NCBI RefSeq assembly: GCF_045679555.1
Contig: NC_092091.1
Coordinates: 17,854,572-17,918,571 of the forward strand
Direction: 5' to 3'
Source: Salvelinus alpinus
Lineage: Eukaryota > Chordata > Actinopteri > Salmoniformes > Salmonidae
DNA: 64,000 nt
In this document: positions 30,854-41,649 of the stretch, piece by piece
Layout: the number at the start of each line of letters is the position of its first letter
Numbering within the stretch: position 1 is the first letter of the stretch
The notes under the pieces: generated by a model
The model's input: the letters and a program-made list of their open reading frames with translations, nothing else
Databases searched by the model: none
What the model was told of the DNA's origin: nothing
Made by a program: the position numbers and the translations under genes

Positions 30854-31286
30854 CAGAAGCCTGTGTTCGGCTGTTGAACACCCTTCAGACACACTCTCTT
30901 TGGGGACAGACAGTCTCACCCCCGTACTGTAGCTCAATTCTTTAGTCTGTTCTCGCTCTCTTTACTCTCCTTCCTCTAATCTGCCCATGGGCTCCAGTAT
31001 GACACAGAATGGCCTCCATATTGTGTTTGTGGAATTAATTATAAATATCGCATTAACCATGCCTTATCTGTGTATCATCTATCCAGAGACATAAGCACCC
31101 ATTTCCCCATGCATCCATACCCAGACCAGACCTTATGGAAATGATACTGTGAAGCTGCCTTGCCTCTGGTGGGCCCGTGTCTTTATGGTTACACAGAGCA
31201 GATGGCCACGCAACATGGTCACATATCTCACGCTAACACTCACTGGCACTGCCACATGCACACACACACACGCACATACAGCCATG

Positions 31287-31428
<142 letters not shown>

Positions 31429-31605
31429 GCTGAAGAAAAATCAAGTTGGACTCAAGAGGTTTTTATTTTATCTCTGATATGCATTAGTCTGCTTTATCAA
31501 TGCATTTTATGGTTGTCATGTATGACTAATTATACAGCTAGCTGGTATTGATAGCAATGGTTTACATGGCAGACCTTATCCTGGCAAAAGCTTGAACTGT
31601 ACAAT

Positions 31606-31795
31606 AGTTAACTGTAGCTAACTCTGTGGTAGCTAACTGTCGGCTATAGCTAACCATAGCTAATTGTATAGATAACTGTACAGTAGCTAACTGTAGCTAA
31701 CTATATGGTAGCTAACTGTCGGCTATATCTAACCATAGCTAATTGTATAGCTAACGGTACAGTACAGTAGATAACTGCACAGTAGTAGCTAACTG
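31606..31795. repeat. 79-bp minisatellite, about 2.4 degenerate copies
   Basis: GTAGCTAACTGTCGGCTAT recurs with a 79-bp spacing (CGGCTAT at 31641 and 31720). Within each copy, shorter TAGCTAAC/TAGCTAAT units recur. Confidence 0.85.
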
Positions 31796-31920
31796 TCCTA
31801 GCTGCTAGCCTGTTCGTCAAGGTTACTGTATGTACTGTAGTACACCTCCTGTTTGTCCACTCTGCCAGCCAGTGGTCCAGTAATGTTCAGAGCCAGGGAG
31901 AGAGAGCAGAGGAGAGGTAT

Positions 31921-31978
31921 TTGTAAGTCGCTCTGGATAAGAGCGTCTGCTAAATGACTTAAATGTAAATGTAAATGT
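31921..31978 (+). mobile_element. Isolated SINE/LINE tail module
   Basis: TTGTAAGTCGCTCTGGATAA followed by the 'gcgtctgctaaatgacttaaatg' block and TAAATG repeats; same module as 22863-22919. Confidence 0.85.
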
Positions 31979-32398
31979 ATGTGTCCCACCCTCTATTAAT
32001 AGACCTACGACAGATGCAGCTTTGTGTCGGCAGGGCACTCTGCAGCAGGCGCTAGCCTCGTCAGATGGCCAGGGGCTGGGGCACCGTCAAACTGAAGGAG
32101 GCAGCCGGCAGGCAGAGGGGTGGACGTTTCAGATCTGTTGACTTGTCTTAATGGACAAGAGGCCCTCTGGGTCACCAGGAAGATGCATGGGTAATAGGGT
32201 TAGGGTGTTAGCATGGTGGCTTATGGGTAGTAGTGGGACTGTGACCTTTACTGAGTGCATGTTTATGTGCATGCTTGTGTGCGTGCGTGTGATGAGAAGC
32301 AGCTGGAGGGTAAAGCTCCCTTCTCTGGGTGATCCCAGCTGCATGCCCTGTCACTGCAATGACTGAGGCCATTGTTCTTCTACAAAGATGAGGCTAGT

Positions 32399-33419
32399 GC
32401 TAGATCAGCTACCTGGGGCTAGATCAGCTACCTGGGGCTAGATCAGCTAACTGGTGCGAGATCAGCTAACTGGGGCTAGATCAGCTACCTGGGGATAGAT
32501 CAGCTACCTGGGGCTAGATCAGCTAATTGGTGCGAGATCAGCTAACTGGGGCTAGATCAGCTACCTGGGGATAGATCAGCTACCTGGGGCTAGATCAGCT
32601 AATTGGTGCGAGATCAGCTAACTGGGGATAGATCAGCTAACTGGGCCTAGATCAGCTACCTGGGGATAGATCAGCTACCTGGGGCTAGATCAGCTAATTG
32701 GTGCGAGATCAGCTAACTGGGGCTAGATCAGCTAACTGGTGCGAGATCAGCTAACTGGGGCTAGATCAGCTACCTGGGGATAGATCAGCTAACTGGGGCT
32801 AGATCAGCTACCTGGTGCTAGATCACCTAATTGGTGCGAGATCAGCTAACTGGTGTGAGATCAGCTAACTGGGCGAGATCAGCTAACTGGGGCTAGATCA
32901 GCTAACTGGGGCTAGATCAGCTACCTGGGGCTAGATCAGCTAACTGGGGCGAGATCAGCTACCTGGGGCTAGATCAGCTAACTGGGGCTAGATCAGCTAA
33001 CTGGTGCTAGATCAGCTACCTGGGGCTAGATCAGCTACCTGGGGCTAGATCAGCTAACTGGGGCGAGATCAGCTAACTAGTGCTAGATCAGCTACCTGGG
33101 GCTAGATCAGCTAACTAGTGCTAGATCAGCTACCTGGGGCTAGATCAGCTAACTGGGGCTAGATCAGCTACCTGGGGCTAGATCAGCTAACTGGTGTGAG
33201 ATCAGCTAACTGGGGCTAGATCAGCTAACTGGGGCTAGATCAGCTAACTGGGGCTAGATCAGCTAACTGGGGCTAGATCAGCTACCTGGGGCTAGATCAG
33301 CTACCTGGGGATAGATCAGCTAACTGGGGCTAGATCAGCTAACTGGGGCTAGATCAGCTAACTGGTGCTAGATCAGCTAACTGGGGCTAGATCAGCTAAC
33401 TGGTGCTAGATCAGCTAAC
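32399..33419. repeat. 19-bp minisatellite, about 53 copies, partly higher-order
   Basis: Unit is TAGATCAGCTAACTGGGGC with recurring variants (ACCTGGGG, AATTGGTGCG, GGGATA). From about 32459 a four-variant block of about 76 bp (AACTGGGGCTA, ACCTGGGGATA, ACCTGGGGCTA, AATTGGTGCGA) repeats at least twice, then breaks into mixed order. Confidence 0.95.
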
Positions 33420-33873
33420 TTTGGTTAATCCTACTTCCATACAGGCCATATTAACTCTGGCTCTGGGTGTGAGGGTTAAGGATTTGCTGGATCGCTGGAT
33501 CGCACTTATGTGATTTTTCTATCATATCGTCAACATGTACAGACAGACACACATTTACAGCACAACCAGGACGCCACACAAGGCCCATATCAGCACCAGA
33601 GGTTATAGGGAGGTCAGCCTGTCTGACTTTGACCAGAATCCCCACCCCCCGCCCAGCCATGTGTAACTGGACCTGGCCTGGCAACCCCCTCCCTGTTCTC
33701 TGCTCTCCTCTCTCTGGGCTGGTATAAATAGATGTCCATGCCTGCTCCCTCCCTTAACCCAGGGGGCCAAGAAGCCATTCTTCCCTTTTTAAACACTCTG
33801 ACGTGTCTGTCTGGATGCCTCCTGTCTGCACCTGGTTACCTCTCTGGACTACACACACACACACACACCAATA

Positions 33874-34303
33874 GCCTCTGCCTGTAGACAGACAGCTAAT
33901 GGAGGAGGCAGGTCTGTGAGCCTCTGCCTGTAGACAGACAGCTAATGGAGGAGGCAGGTCTGTGAGCCTCTGCCTGTAGACAGACAGCTAATGGAGGAGG
34001 CAGGTCTGTGAGCCTCTGCCTGTAGACAGACAGCTAATGGAGGAGGCAGGTCTGTGAGCCTCTGCCTGTAGACAGACAGCTAATGGAGGAGGCAGGTCTG
34101 TGAGCCTCTGCCAGTAGACAGACAGCTAATGGAGGAGGCAGGTCTGTGAGCCTCTGCCAGTAGACAGACAGCTAATGGAGGAGGCAGGTCTGTGAGCCTC
34201 TGCCTGTAGACAGACAGCTAATGGAGGAGGCAGGTCTGTGAGCCTCTGCCTGTAGACAGACAGCTAATGGAGGAGGCAGGTCTGTGAGCCTCTGCCTGTA
34301 GAC
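33874..34303. repeat. 46-bp minisatellite, 9 copies plus a partial
   Basis: Unit starts GCCTCTGCCTGTAGACAGAC and repeats every 46 bp (33874, 33920 ... 34288). Two adjacent copies (from about 34104) share CCAGTAG instead of CCTGTAG. The last copy stops after 16 bp exactly where the hAT end CAGTGGTTCT begins. Confidence 0.97.
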
Positions 34304-35175
34304 CAGTGGTTCTTAACCTTGTTGGAGGTACTGAACCCCACCAGTTTCATATGCGCATTCACCGAACCCTTCTTAATTGGAAAAATAAAATATGATTTTT
34401 TCAAATTCAAAACATAGGTATATATTTTACTGGTGCACAAAATGAACCGTTCATCAACATCAACACTGTGTGTTCAAAGAACAAAATCATCAAAACATGA
34501 TTTTCACACAAAAACAAAAACATAATAATGAATATTTACTGCAAATCAGTGTGACTTCTGCTGTTGCCTTTCAGAGACCAGTTCAGAAATGCACGGCTTC
34601 ACCTTGGCAAGTGCCACTCTCATGTCATTTTCGCAACAAAGTCTGTTCCTTTTCTTCGTTTTTATGTCCAGCATCCTCGAAAAGGATTGCTCGCAAAGAT
34701 ATGTTGTAACAAACGGTATGAAAATCTCCAGAGCTTTCTTAGCAATAACAGGGTACGTTACCATTTGTTGACACCAAAACGTTGAAAGCGTTGTTGTTCT
34801 GAAGAGTTGCTGTTGAACCTGGCTCTGCTGAATTTCAATGATTTCATCGAGGTATTCATCATTGACATCTGTTGTCTCAACACTAAACGTGAACGGCTGT
34901 CTCACCCATGCTGGATATGACTCTCTTGTAGGGAAGTATCCGTCGAGAGACTTTGCAAGCTCATCTAAGTGCGTGGCAATTGCTTGCTTCAGTTCCGCGG
35001 GTACAGAAATGTCTCCGATTCCAGATACATCTTCGATCTTACTTACACAGTCGTCCAGCAGGGGAAAGTTTGCGAAGTTATCGTTCTCTGTTCGTCGTTT
35101 CCATAACGGTAGCTTTTTTTGCAATTCCTTTACCATCACAACATGGATCAAACTCAACAGCCATCTGCCATATTA
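34304..35175 (-). mobile_element. hAT (Charlie/ZBED-like) transposon fragment
   Basis: The left border CAGTGGTTCTTAACCTTGTT matches the hAT-Charlie type of end, and the minus strand carries the C-terminal third of a hAT transposase. The opposite end and N-terminal two thirds are missing or unrecognised. The preceding CTGTAGAC could be one 8-bp target duplicate, but its partner was not found. Confidence 0.8.
34546..35172 (-). pseudogene. hAT transposase C-terminal fragment
   Basis: About 209 open codons on the minus strand without a convincing ATG start; a stop sits at 35173-35175. Near the C-terminus is the hAT dimerisation motif: KKALEIFIPFVTTYLCEQSF, then KTKKRNRL, then DMRVALAKVKP. Such sequences are often annotated as SCAN domain-containing 3/ZBED5-like host genes; here the BED finger and most of the catalytic core are absent, so I call it a transposon remnant. 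The frame itself is intact, hinting at moderate age. Confidence 0.85.
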
Positions 35176-35254
35176 GAAGATAGTGTCAAGTCAGAAAGCT
35201 AAGGTCAAGTGTATTCACCTTGTGAACCCAGAACTCTCCTTTACAGTAAAGTGA

Positions 35255-35374
<120 letters not shown>

Positions 35375-35540
35375 CTGCGTAAGTTTGTGAGTGTATGCGT
35401 GTGCGTCCGTGCGTGCGTGCGTATGTACCTAGAAGCCAAGCCTCCAGTGATCCACATCCCAGAACAGTAAGCAAGGCTATGTTTAATAATGCAGGCGAAA
35501 TACTCCTCACTACTGAGCAGACACAATGATCCTCTCAAGA

Positions 35541-36129
35541 CATACTGTGCTGTACTACTGTAGTACTGTACTACTGTGCTACTGTACTATACTACTGTGC
35601 TTTGTACTGTACTGCTGTACTAACGTACTGTACTGCTGTACTACTGTACTACTGTACTGTACTACTGTACTATTGTGCTGTACTGCTGTACTACTGTACT
35701 GTACCACTGTCCTACTGTACTCATGTACTACTATACTGCTGTACTACTGTACTGCTGTACTGTACTGCTGTACTGTACTACTGAATTGCTGTACTACTGT
35801 ACTACTTTACTGTACTACTGCATTGCTGTACTACTGTACTGCTATACCGTACTACTGTACATCGGTACTACTGTACTGTAGTACTGTACTGTACTACTGT
35901 ACTGCTGTACTACTGTACTATACTACAGTACAACTGTACTACTGTACAGTACTACTGGACTGATGTACTACTGTACAACTGTACTACTGTATTACTTTAA
36001 TGTACTACTGTACTGCACTACTGTACTGTACTACTGTACAACTGTACTACTGGACTGCTGTACTACTGTTCTACTGTACAACTGTAGTACTGTATTGTAC
36101 AACTGTACTACTGTACTGTACTACTGTAG
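35541..36129. repeat. TACTG/TAC low-complexity tandem array
   Basis: About 590 bp built almost entirely from TACTG, TAC and GCTG units in irregular order (TACTGTACTACTGCTGTAC). GTAC palindromes are frequent, so the single strand can self-pair. Tyr/Cys/Thr/Leu-rich frames across it are artefacts. Confidence 0.93.
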
Positions 36130-37142
36130 TCTCCTGCTCCTATCAGACATAGGGGATATAGCAACGCATCCAACAGGATTATATGACCGAACAGCAGGCA
36201 TTGTGACAGTGAGTGAGAGAATGTGTGTTCGTCCTTGGGTGCTTACTCATGCATTAACACACAAATTGCATTTTATTTTCATTTCACCAGGCAATTGATT
36301 GAAAACACACTCATTTACTGTACGTCAATGACCTTTTTCTTGCATTTTGTTGCTAGAAGGCAAAGCTCAAGTTGATGTTTTGCCTACAACTAACTGATTT
36401 TTCCTGTTGGGTCCTTTCAGACAGAGCTACCTGACAAGCTGCTGTGAGCATGATGGAGGGAGGAGGAAGAAGGAGGAGGGGGGAGGAGGAAGAAGGAGGA
36501 GGAGGCAGTAGGCCAGTGTATTCCTCTCTCTCTTTCTGCGCATTAGGGAGCAGGTGAGAAACATTAACAGCAGCAGCTGCACTGCTCTGCACATGTGGTT
36601 GAGGGCTTGAGCTAGTCCACCCCACTGTCTGTCTGTCCACCAGTGGAAACTCACTCCTCTCTGGGAAATGCCTAGTGTACACCAGTTACCAGGAATACAT
36701 TTAGTAAAGGTTTCCTGGACACACATTAAGCCCAGTCCTGTACTAAATAGCTCTTTAAATGGAGATTCTCTATTAAATATGCTTTTTACTTCTGGAAAAC
36801 TGTCCCCTTGACACTTCAGACAATCCCAGTATCTCTGTGTCAGACTGGTTAGAGGTGAATGAATCTGTGATTATGTGCTTATGTTTAATTCTTTCTAAAC
36901 AAAAGAAAGAAAGAAAGTTCCACACTCTGCTCCCAACAATTTAACGAGGAAACATAACCAACGGTGCAGCACGCAGAGTTACAACATTAATGCTTGAACC
37001 AGGTTGCTTTTCACTATGTTTCAATTCTAACCATTTTTCTGTGTTTACTGAGGTGTTGTTGAAGCTGTCTTCCTGACTTAGCTGACTGGGAACATGGTAC
37101 TGGAGGACCAGAGTAGACTGACGGGTCTATCACTGTCCTTTG
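36130..37142. other. Single-copy noncoding sequence upstream of let-7
   Basis: No recognised repeat except a GGA-rich tract at 36455-36510. It presumably lies in the let-7 primary transcript or its intron (inference). Confidence 0.45.
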
Positions 37143-37218
37143 GGGTGAGGTAGTAGGTTGTATAGTTTTAGGGTCCTACCCTTCCTGTCAGATAACTATA
37201 CAACTTACTGTCTTTCCT
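37143..37218 (+). ncRNA. let-7a: let-7a microRNA precursor
   Basis: The 5' arm 37146-37167 begins TGAGGTAGTAGG and continues TTGTATAGTT, which is the mature let-7a sequence. The 3' arm 37196-37217 begins CTATACAACTTACTG and pairs back with it through a G-U-containing stem. The 28-nt terminal loop is 37168-37195. Length, loop and the following CTTTCCT match the vertebrate let-7a-3 precursor, as I know it. The product is a conserved regulator of developmental timing and differentiation, loaded into Argonaute to repress targets such as lin28 and hmga2 (family knowledge). The loop lacks GGAG, the LIN28 zinc-knuckle motif. Very likely co-transcribed with let-7b 286 bp downstream. Confidence 0.96.
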
Positions 37219-37426
37219 GAGGTGGCTGTAATATCATCCATCATCTCTGCAGAGCTCTCGTCACTTGGACCTCGATAGGAATATGTATTATGTACTAATT
37301 CAGGTTGATAACATGTTTGTAATGTCATGTATATTGTATCTATGCATCATTTGGTTCTGTTTTGGCTCTTTGTATACTATATGTATTATTTTGCCATGAA
37401 AGTGCTCTGCCTCTCGGATGTTCGCA

Positions 37427-37510
37427 CGGGGTGAGGTAGTAGGTTGTGTGGTTTCAGGGTAGTGATTTTGCCCCGTCAGGAGATAACTATACAACTTACT
37501 GCCTTCCCTG
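37427..37510 (+). ncRNA. let-7b: let-7b microRNA precursor
   Basis: The 5' arm 37432-37453 begins TGAGGTAGTAGG and continues TTGTGTGGTT, diagnostic of let-7b. The 3' arm 37487-37508 is CTATACAACTTACTG followed by CCTTCCC. The stem is nearly fully paired and the CGGGG/CCCTG base matches the vertebrate let-7b precursor. The 33-nt loop (37454-37486) contains GGAG at 37479-37482, the site bound by LIN28 in other vertebrate let-7 precursors, so maturation may be LIN28-sensitive. With let-7a it forms the conserved let-7a/let-7b pair that in mammals lies in a long noncoding host gene. No separate promoter is visible between the two hairpins. Confidence 0.97.
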
Positions 37511-38030
37511 AAGGGCAGCAAGACTACACCAGACAACAGCAGAGGCCGCCGTTGGCACCACATGATAATCTAGCATTGAAAATAGGTATCTATTTAGGTA
37601 TCTAGGTATAAAATAGTTATCTATCTGTTAATCAGCTCCAGAGGACACAGGAGCATTTCAGGTAAAGTCTACTGACAATCTATGATTACCATGTAGCTAA
37701 CATGTTATTGGATAACTTTGAAATTGTATGTATTCAAATGAGTAATAAAAAGTATTATTTTATAAATGTCGTCCGTACCTTGTCTTTCTTTTTGCTGTGG
37801 ATTTGGATTTGTTAAATGGTAATATTCAAATGGCAGTCACACATCTGGGATATATTTTTTGCAGGTGCATGGTAATAAGATGAGAAAAAACTGCAACCCC
37901 ATTCGATGCATTGAACGGATATGGGTGGAGCTATGTCTACATAAGGGTGCTAATTTTTATAAACTCACAAAAGCTCTGACGAAGGCCTTGAGGCCGATAT
38001 GTAAAGTTTATTGAAGAGCAGTGATACTAT
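37511..38030. other. Noncoding sequence after let-7b
   Basis: Single-copy to about 37850. From about 37960 a repeat-like segment (GCTCTGACGAAGGCCTTGAG) leads into the SINE at 38031; see the ribozyme-like observation in the findings. Confidence 0.4.
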
Positions 38031-38248
38031 TTTAATTTAACTAGGCAAGTCAGTTTAGAACAAATTCTTATTTACAATGACGGCCTACCCTGGCCAAACC
38101 CAGACGATGCTGGGCCAATTGTGCGCCGCCCTATGGGACTCCCAACCACGGCCTAATGTGATACAGCCTGGATTCAAACCAGGGACTGTAGTGATGCCTC
38201 TGGCACTGAGATGCAGTGCCTTAGACCGCTGTTCCACTCAGGAGCCCA
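38031..38248 (-). mobile_element. tRNA-derived SINE
   Basis: Reverse complement of the family at 17993-18197: tail TTTAATTTAACTAGGCAAGT at the left, body GGGCCAATTGTGCGCCGCCC, box B seen as GGATTCAAACC, and head GGCACTGAGATGCAGTGCC at the right. Nearly full length. Confidence 0.92.
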
Positions 38249-38551
38249 TACTAGCAAGAGCAGTGTGCGGGTTTGTTCTTTTTTCTCATCTTAAATGATC
38301 ATATGAAAGTCTTTGATGCGTATGTGCATCAAATGAGGGTAAGAGGGACCTGCTAAATGACAAAAACAAATGTTTTCATTAACTGTGTTCTTGCTTCATT
38401 AAATCTCATTTGAAAAAAACTGCAGAGTGAAGTATAATTCACCTCAACAAACAGGAGGTCAAGTACAGATTTGAAACGTATGGCACACCAAGGGTTCCGG
38501 ATCGCAAGTACACTACCAGTAAACTACTCAGGCACAATTTGCATTGATATA

Positions 38552-40056
38552 CAGTGTCTTCGGAAAGTATTCAGACCCCTTGACTTTTTCCACATTTTGT
38601 TACGTTACAGCCTTATTCTAAAATGGATTAAATACAACAAAATCCTCAGCATTCTACACACAGTGCCCCATAACGGCAAAGCAAAAACAGGTTTTTCTAG
38701 AAATCCTGTTTCCATTGACCATCCTTGAAATGTTTCTACAACTTGATTGGAGTCCACCTGTGGTAAATTCAATTGATTGGACATGATTTGGAAAGGCACA
38801 CACCTGTCTATATAAGGTCCCACAGTTGACAATGCTTGTCAGAGCAAAAATCAAGTCATGAAGTCGAAGGAATTATCCATAGAGCTCCAAGACAGGATTG
38901 TGTCGAGGCACATATATGGGGAAGGGTACCAAAACATTTCTGCATCATTGAAGCTCCCCAAGAGCACAGTGGCCTCCATCATTCTTAAATGGAAGATGTT
39001 TGGAACCACCAAGACTCTTCCTAGGGCTGCATGACCAAACTGAGCAATCGGGGGAGAAGGGCATTGGTCAGGGAGGTGACTAAGAACCCGATGGTCACTC
39101 TGACAGAGCTCTAGAGTTCCTCTGTGGAGATGGGAGAAACTTCCAGAAGGACAACCATCTCTGCAGCACACCACCAATCAGGCCTTTATGGTAGAGTGGC
39201 CAGACAGAAGCCACTCCTCAGTAAAAGGCACGTGACAGCCCGCTTGGAGTTTGCCAAAAGGCACCTAAAGACTCTCAGACCATGAGAAACAAGATTCTCT
39301 GGTCTGATGAAACCAAGATTGAACTATTTAGCCTGAATGCCAAGCGTCAGGTCTGAAGGAAACCTGGCACCATCCCTACAGTGAAGCATGGTGGTGGCAG
39401 CATCATGCTGTGGGGATATTTTTCAGCGGCAGGCACTAGGAGACTAGTCAGGATCGAGGAAAGATTAATGGCGTAAAGTACAGAGAGATTCTTGATGAAA
39501 ACCTGCTCCAGAGCACTCAGGACCTCAGACTGGGGTCGATGGTTCACCTTCAAACAGGACAATGACCCTAAGCACACAGCCAAGACAACGCAGGAGTGGC
39601 TTCGGGACAAGTCTCTGAATGTCCTTGAGTGGCCCAGCCAGAGCCCGGACTTGAACCTGGTTGAACATCTCTCGAAAGACCTGAAAATAGCTGTGCAGCA
39701 ACGCTCCCCATCCAAACTGACAGAGCTTGAAAGGATCTGCAGAGAGGAATGAGAGACACCCCCCAAATACAGGTGTGCCAAGCTGGTAGCGTCATACCCA
39801 AGAAGACTTGAGGCTGTAATCACTGCCAAAGGTGCTTCAACAAAGTACTGAGTAAAGGGTCTGAATACCTATGTAAATGTGATATTTCATTTTCTTATTT
39901 TTAATGCATTTTTGCAAAATATTCTAAAAACCTGTTTTTGCTTTGTTGTTATGGGGTATTGTGTGTAGATTGATGAGGGGAAAAAACTATTTTATCCATT
40001 TTAGAATAAGATTATAATTAACAAAATGTGGAAATGAATACTTTCCGAATGCACTG
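38552..40056 (+). mobile_element. Tc1-like transposon, complete but dead (copy 1)
   Basis: The element is 1505 bp, flanked by TA (38550-38551 and 40057-40058). The left end CAGTGTCTTCGGAAAGTATT and right end (inverted) CAGTGCATTCGGAAAGTATT are a mildly mutated TIR pair. It contains a Tc1 transposase pseudogene on the + strand. Same family as 55602-57206. Confidence 0.95.
38858..39851 (+). pseudogene. Tc1-like transposase pseudogene (copy 1)
   Basis: Starts ATG at 38858 (MKSKELSIELQDRIVSRH), followed by the paired-like helix-turn-helix (ISASLKLPKSTVASI). The catalytic domain shows [15 protein letters not shown] and SPDLNLVEHL, so the DDE residues are still readable, and the end is KGASTKY plus stop. 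The frame is broken: an in-frame TGA near 39028, TAG where a Gln codon is expected near 39113, TGA in place of Trp near 39355 and 39750, plus at least one indel. The 994-bp span is not divisible by 3 and is slightly short of the usual 340-codon gene. It cannot make active transposase. Confidence 0.93.
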
Positions 40057-41030
40057 TAAATAGCATTCGCCGTCCCCCAAATGTATGAGTGTGTAGTTTC
40101 TCACTCCCTCAGTGCAGCGTAGATTAGTATGGATGCTGCACCTCTTCCCAATCCTCCCACCGGCCACCATATTGAACTGACTTGAGCCTTGGCCCTTGTG
40201 ACAAAGGAGAGGGAGTTGAATACTAAGACACATGAGACAATGGCTCTCTGTCTGTTCACTCTGTCTCAGGGAGACACTGAGTATTTAGACTACATTATTC
40301 ATTTTCTGTAGATAAAGTGGTAACAGTGACTGCCTGTGGGATGAGGTCATATCATTCCTACAGTGACTGTCTTCATCTGCACCCTTTTCAAGGCATTCAC
40401 TTGAAAAAAAGCCACAAAGTGGGTGTCCTCTCACACCTCCATCTGAAATATGACTTTCCCCTATTATAAACAGAATCTTATTTAGTCACAATCTGCATTT
40501 GGATAAATTGTATTCCACTTTAATACTTGAAACACAATTTACTGGGATGAACAAGCTCTATTCCACCTTATCCCATAGGGCGGCGCACAATTGGCCCAGC
40601 GTCGTCCGGGTTAGGGGAGGGTTTGGCGGGGGTAGAAGGTCATTGTAAAATAAGAATTTGTTCTTAACTGACTTGCCCAGTTTAAAAAAAGGTCAAATTT
40701 TAAAATATGAACATTGAAATTTAAATCTGCTTTGAATTTAGAAAGGTGATTATATTGCCATCTAGTGCCTGCTTGTAGACCAGAGCCACTCAACAATCAC
40801 ACAATAACATACAGTCTCTACATTGCTCCTGTATATATATATATATATATGTCCCTAATTGCTAAACAATTTCTCAGCACAATCTATTTTGTAGTTGAAT
40901 TAGATTTTAGAGTGCATCTGAATTTCAACACATTTAAGTAAATTGAATTGTGATGCACAGTATGCATTTCAGCAGCAGGTGGGGGTAGAGGGCCATTTTA
41001 CTAAGTCCAGACCCACATAGGGGAAAGGGG
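40057..41030. other. Noncoding sequence with one truncated SINE
   Basis: Apart from the SINE fragment at 40571-40693 and a short (TA)n at about 40833-40850, nothing recognised. Confidence 0.4.
40571..40693 (+). mobile_element. 5'-truncated tRNA-derived SINE
   Basis: Starts in the body (TCCCATAGGGCGGCGCACAA) and runs through TTGTTCTTAACTGACTTGCC to AAAAAAAGG. The tRNA-like head is missing. Confidence 0.85.
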
Positions 41031-41273
41031 GATACCTAGTCAGTTGTCCAACTGAATGTATTCAACTGAAATGTGTAATTTAACCCAACCCCTCTGAATC
41101 AGAGAGGTGCGGGGGGCTGCCTTAATCGACATCCACTTCTTTGGCGCCTGGGAAACAGTGGGTTAACTGCCTTGCTCAGGGGCATAACGACAGATTTTTA
41201 CCTTGTCAGCTCGGGGATTCAATCCAGCAACCTTCCGGGTACTGGCCCAACGCTCTAACCACTACAGGCCAGT
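41031..41273 (-). mobile_element. Long HpaI-related SINE variant
   Basis: The right half is the inverted HpaI-type head (TTACCTTGTCAGCTCGGGGA ... CGCTCTAACCACTA). The left half has a different body (CTGAATCAGAGAGGTGCGGG and TCAGTTGTCCAACTGAATG) that I recall as a longer salmonid SINE subtype. The head end is slightly truncated. Confidence 0.8.
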
Positions 41274-41466
41274 AGTCCAGACACTGATATTTAATTGATA
41301 TGGATTGATATTTGATCTCTACTAAAAAATGTAATAATTTCTACGCAGTTGGCAGCATAAAGACATTACTCCAATGGGTGAACAGTTGAAACTCGCTAAA
41401 TAGTAGAAAGCAGGTCATTCAATCAACGTTCCTACCGGTCCTAGACTATCACGACATCCTCTATAT

Positions 41467-41644
41467 CAGGGATGGTAGGTACAATGATCTTTTTTGTTGT
41501 TGCTTAGTGCTTCCAAAAGCCTGGGGCTGGCTCTGCCTGTGTGTGAAGGGTATGTGGGTACTCCGAACCGCTGAGCCACTGCAGCCCCTCATGATGCGTT
41601 CAGATTTTTTGTGGCCCCCACCCCATCAATGTTTCCCATCCCTG
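41467..41644. mobile_element. Short hAT-type MITE
   Basis: Inverted ends CAGGGATGG and CCATCCCTG, flanked by CTCTATAT (41459-41466) and ATCTATAT (41645-41652), 7/8 matching. Total 178 bp. It sits directly at the 5' edge of the LINE tail that follows. Confidence 0.7.
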
Positions 41645-41649
41645 ATCTA

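Noticed and set aside
32399-34303. Regular repeats resembling a CRISPR array
   Set aside because: Directly adjacent tandem units without unique spacers, in vertebrate DNA; minisatellites.
34546-35172. Apparent ZBED5/SCAN domain-containing 3-like host gene
   Set aside because: Only the hAT C-terminal part beside a hAT-type terminus; no BED finger, no start codon, so a transposon remnant.
35526-36298. Tyr/Cys/Thr-rich frames of 111-145 codons
   Set aside because: Low-complexity TACTG/TAC array translated.
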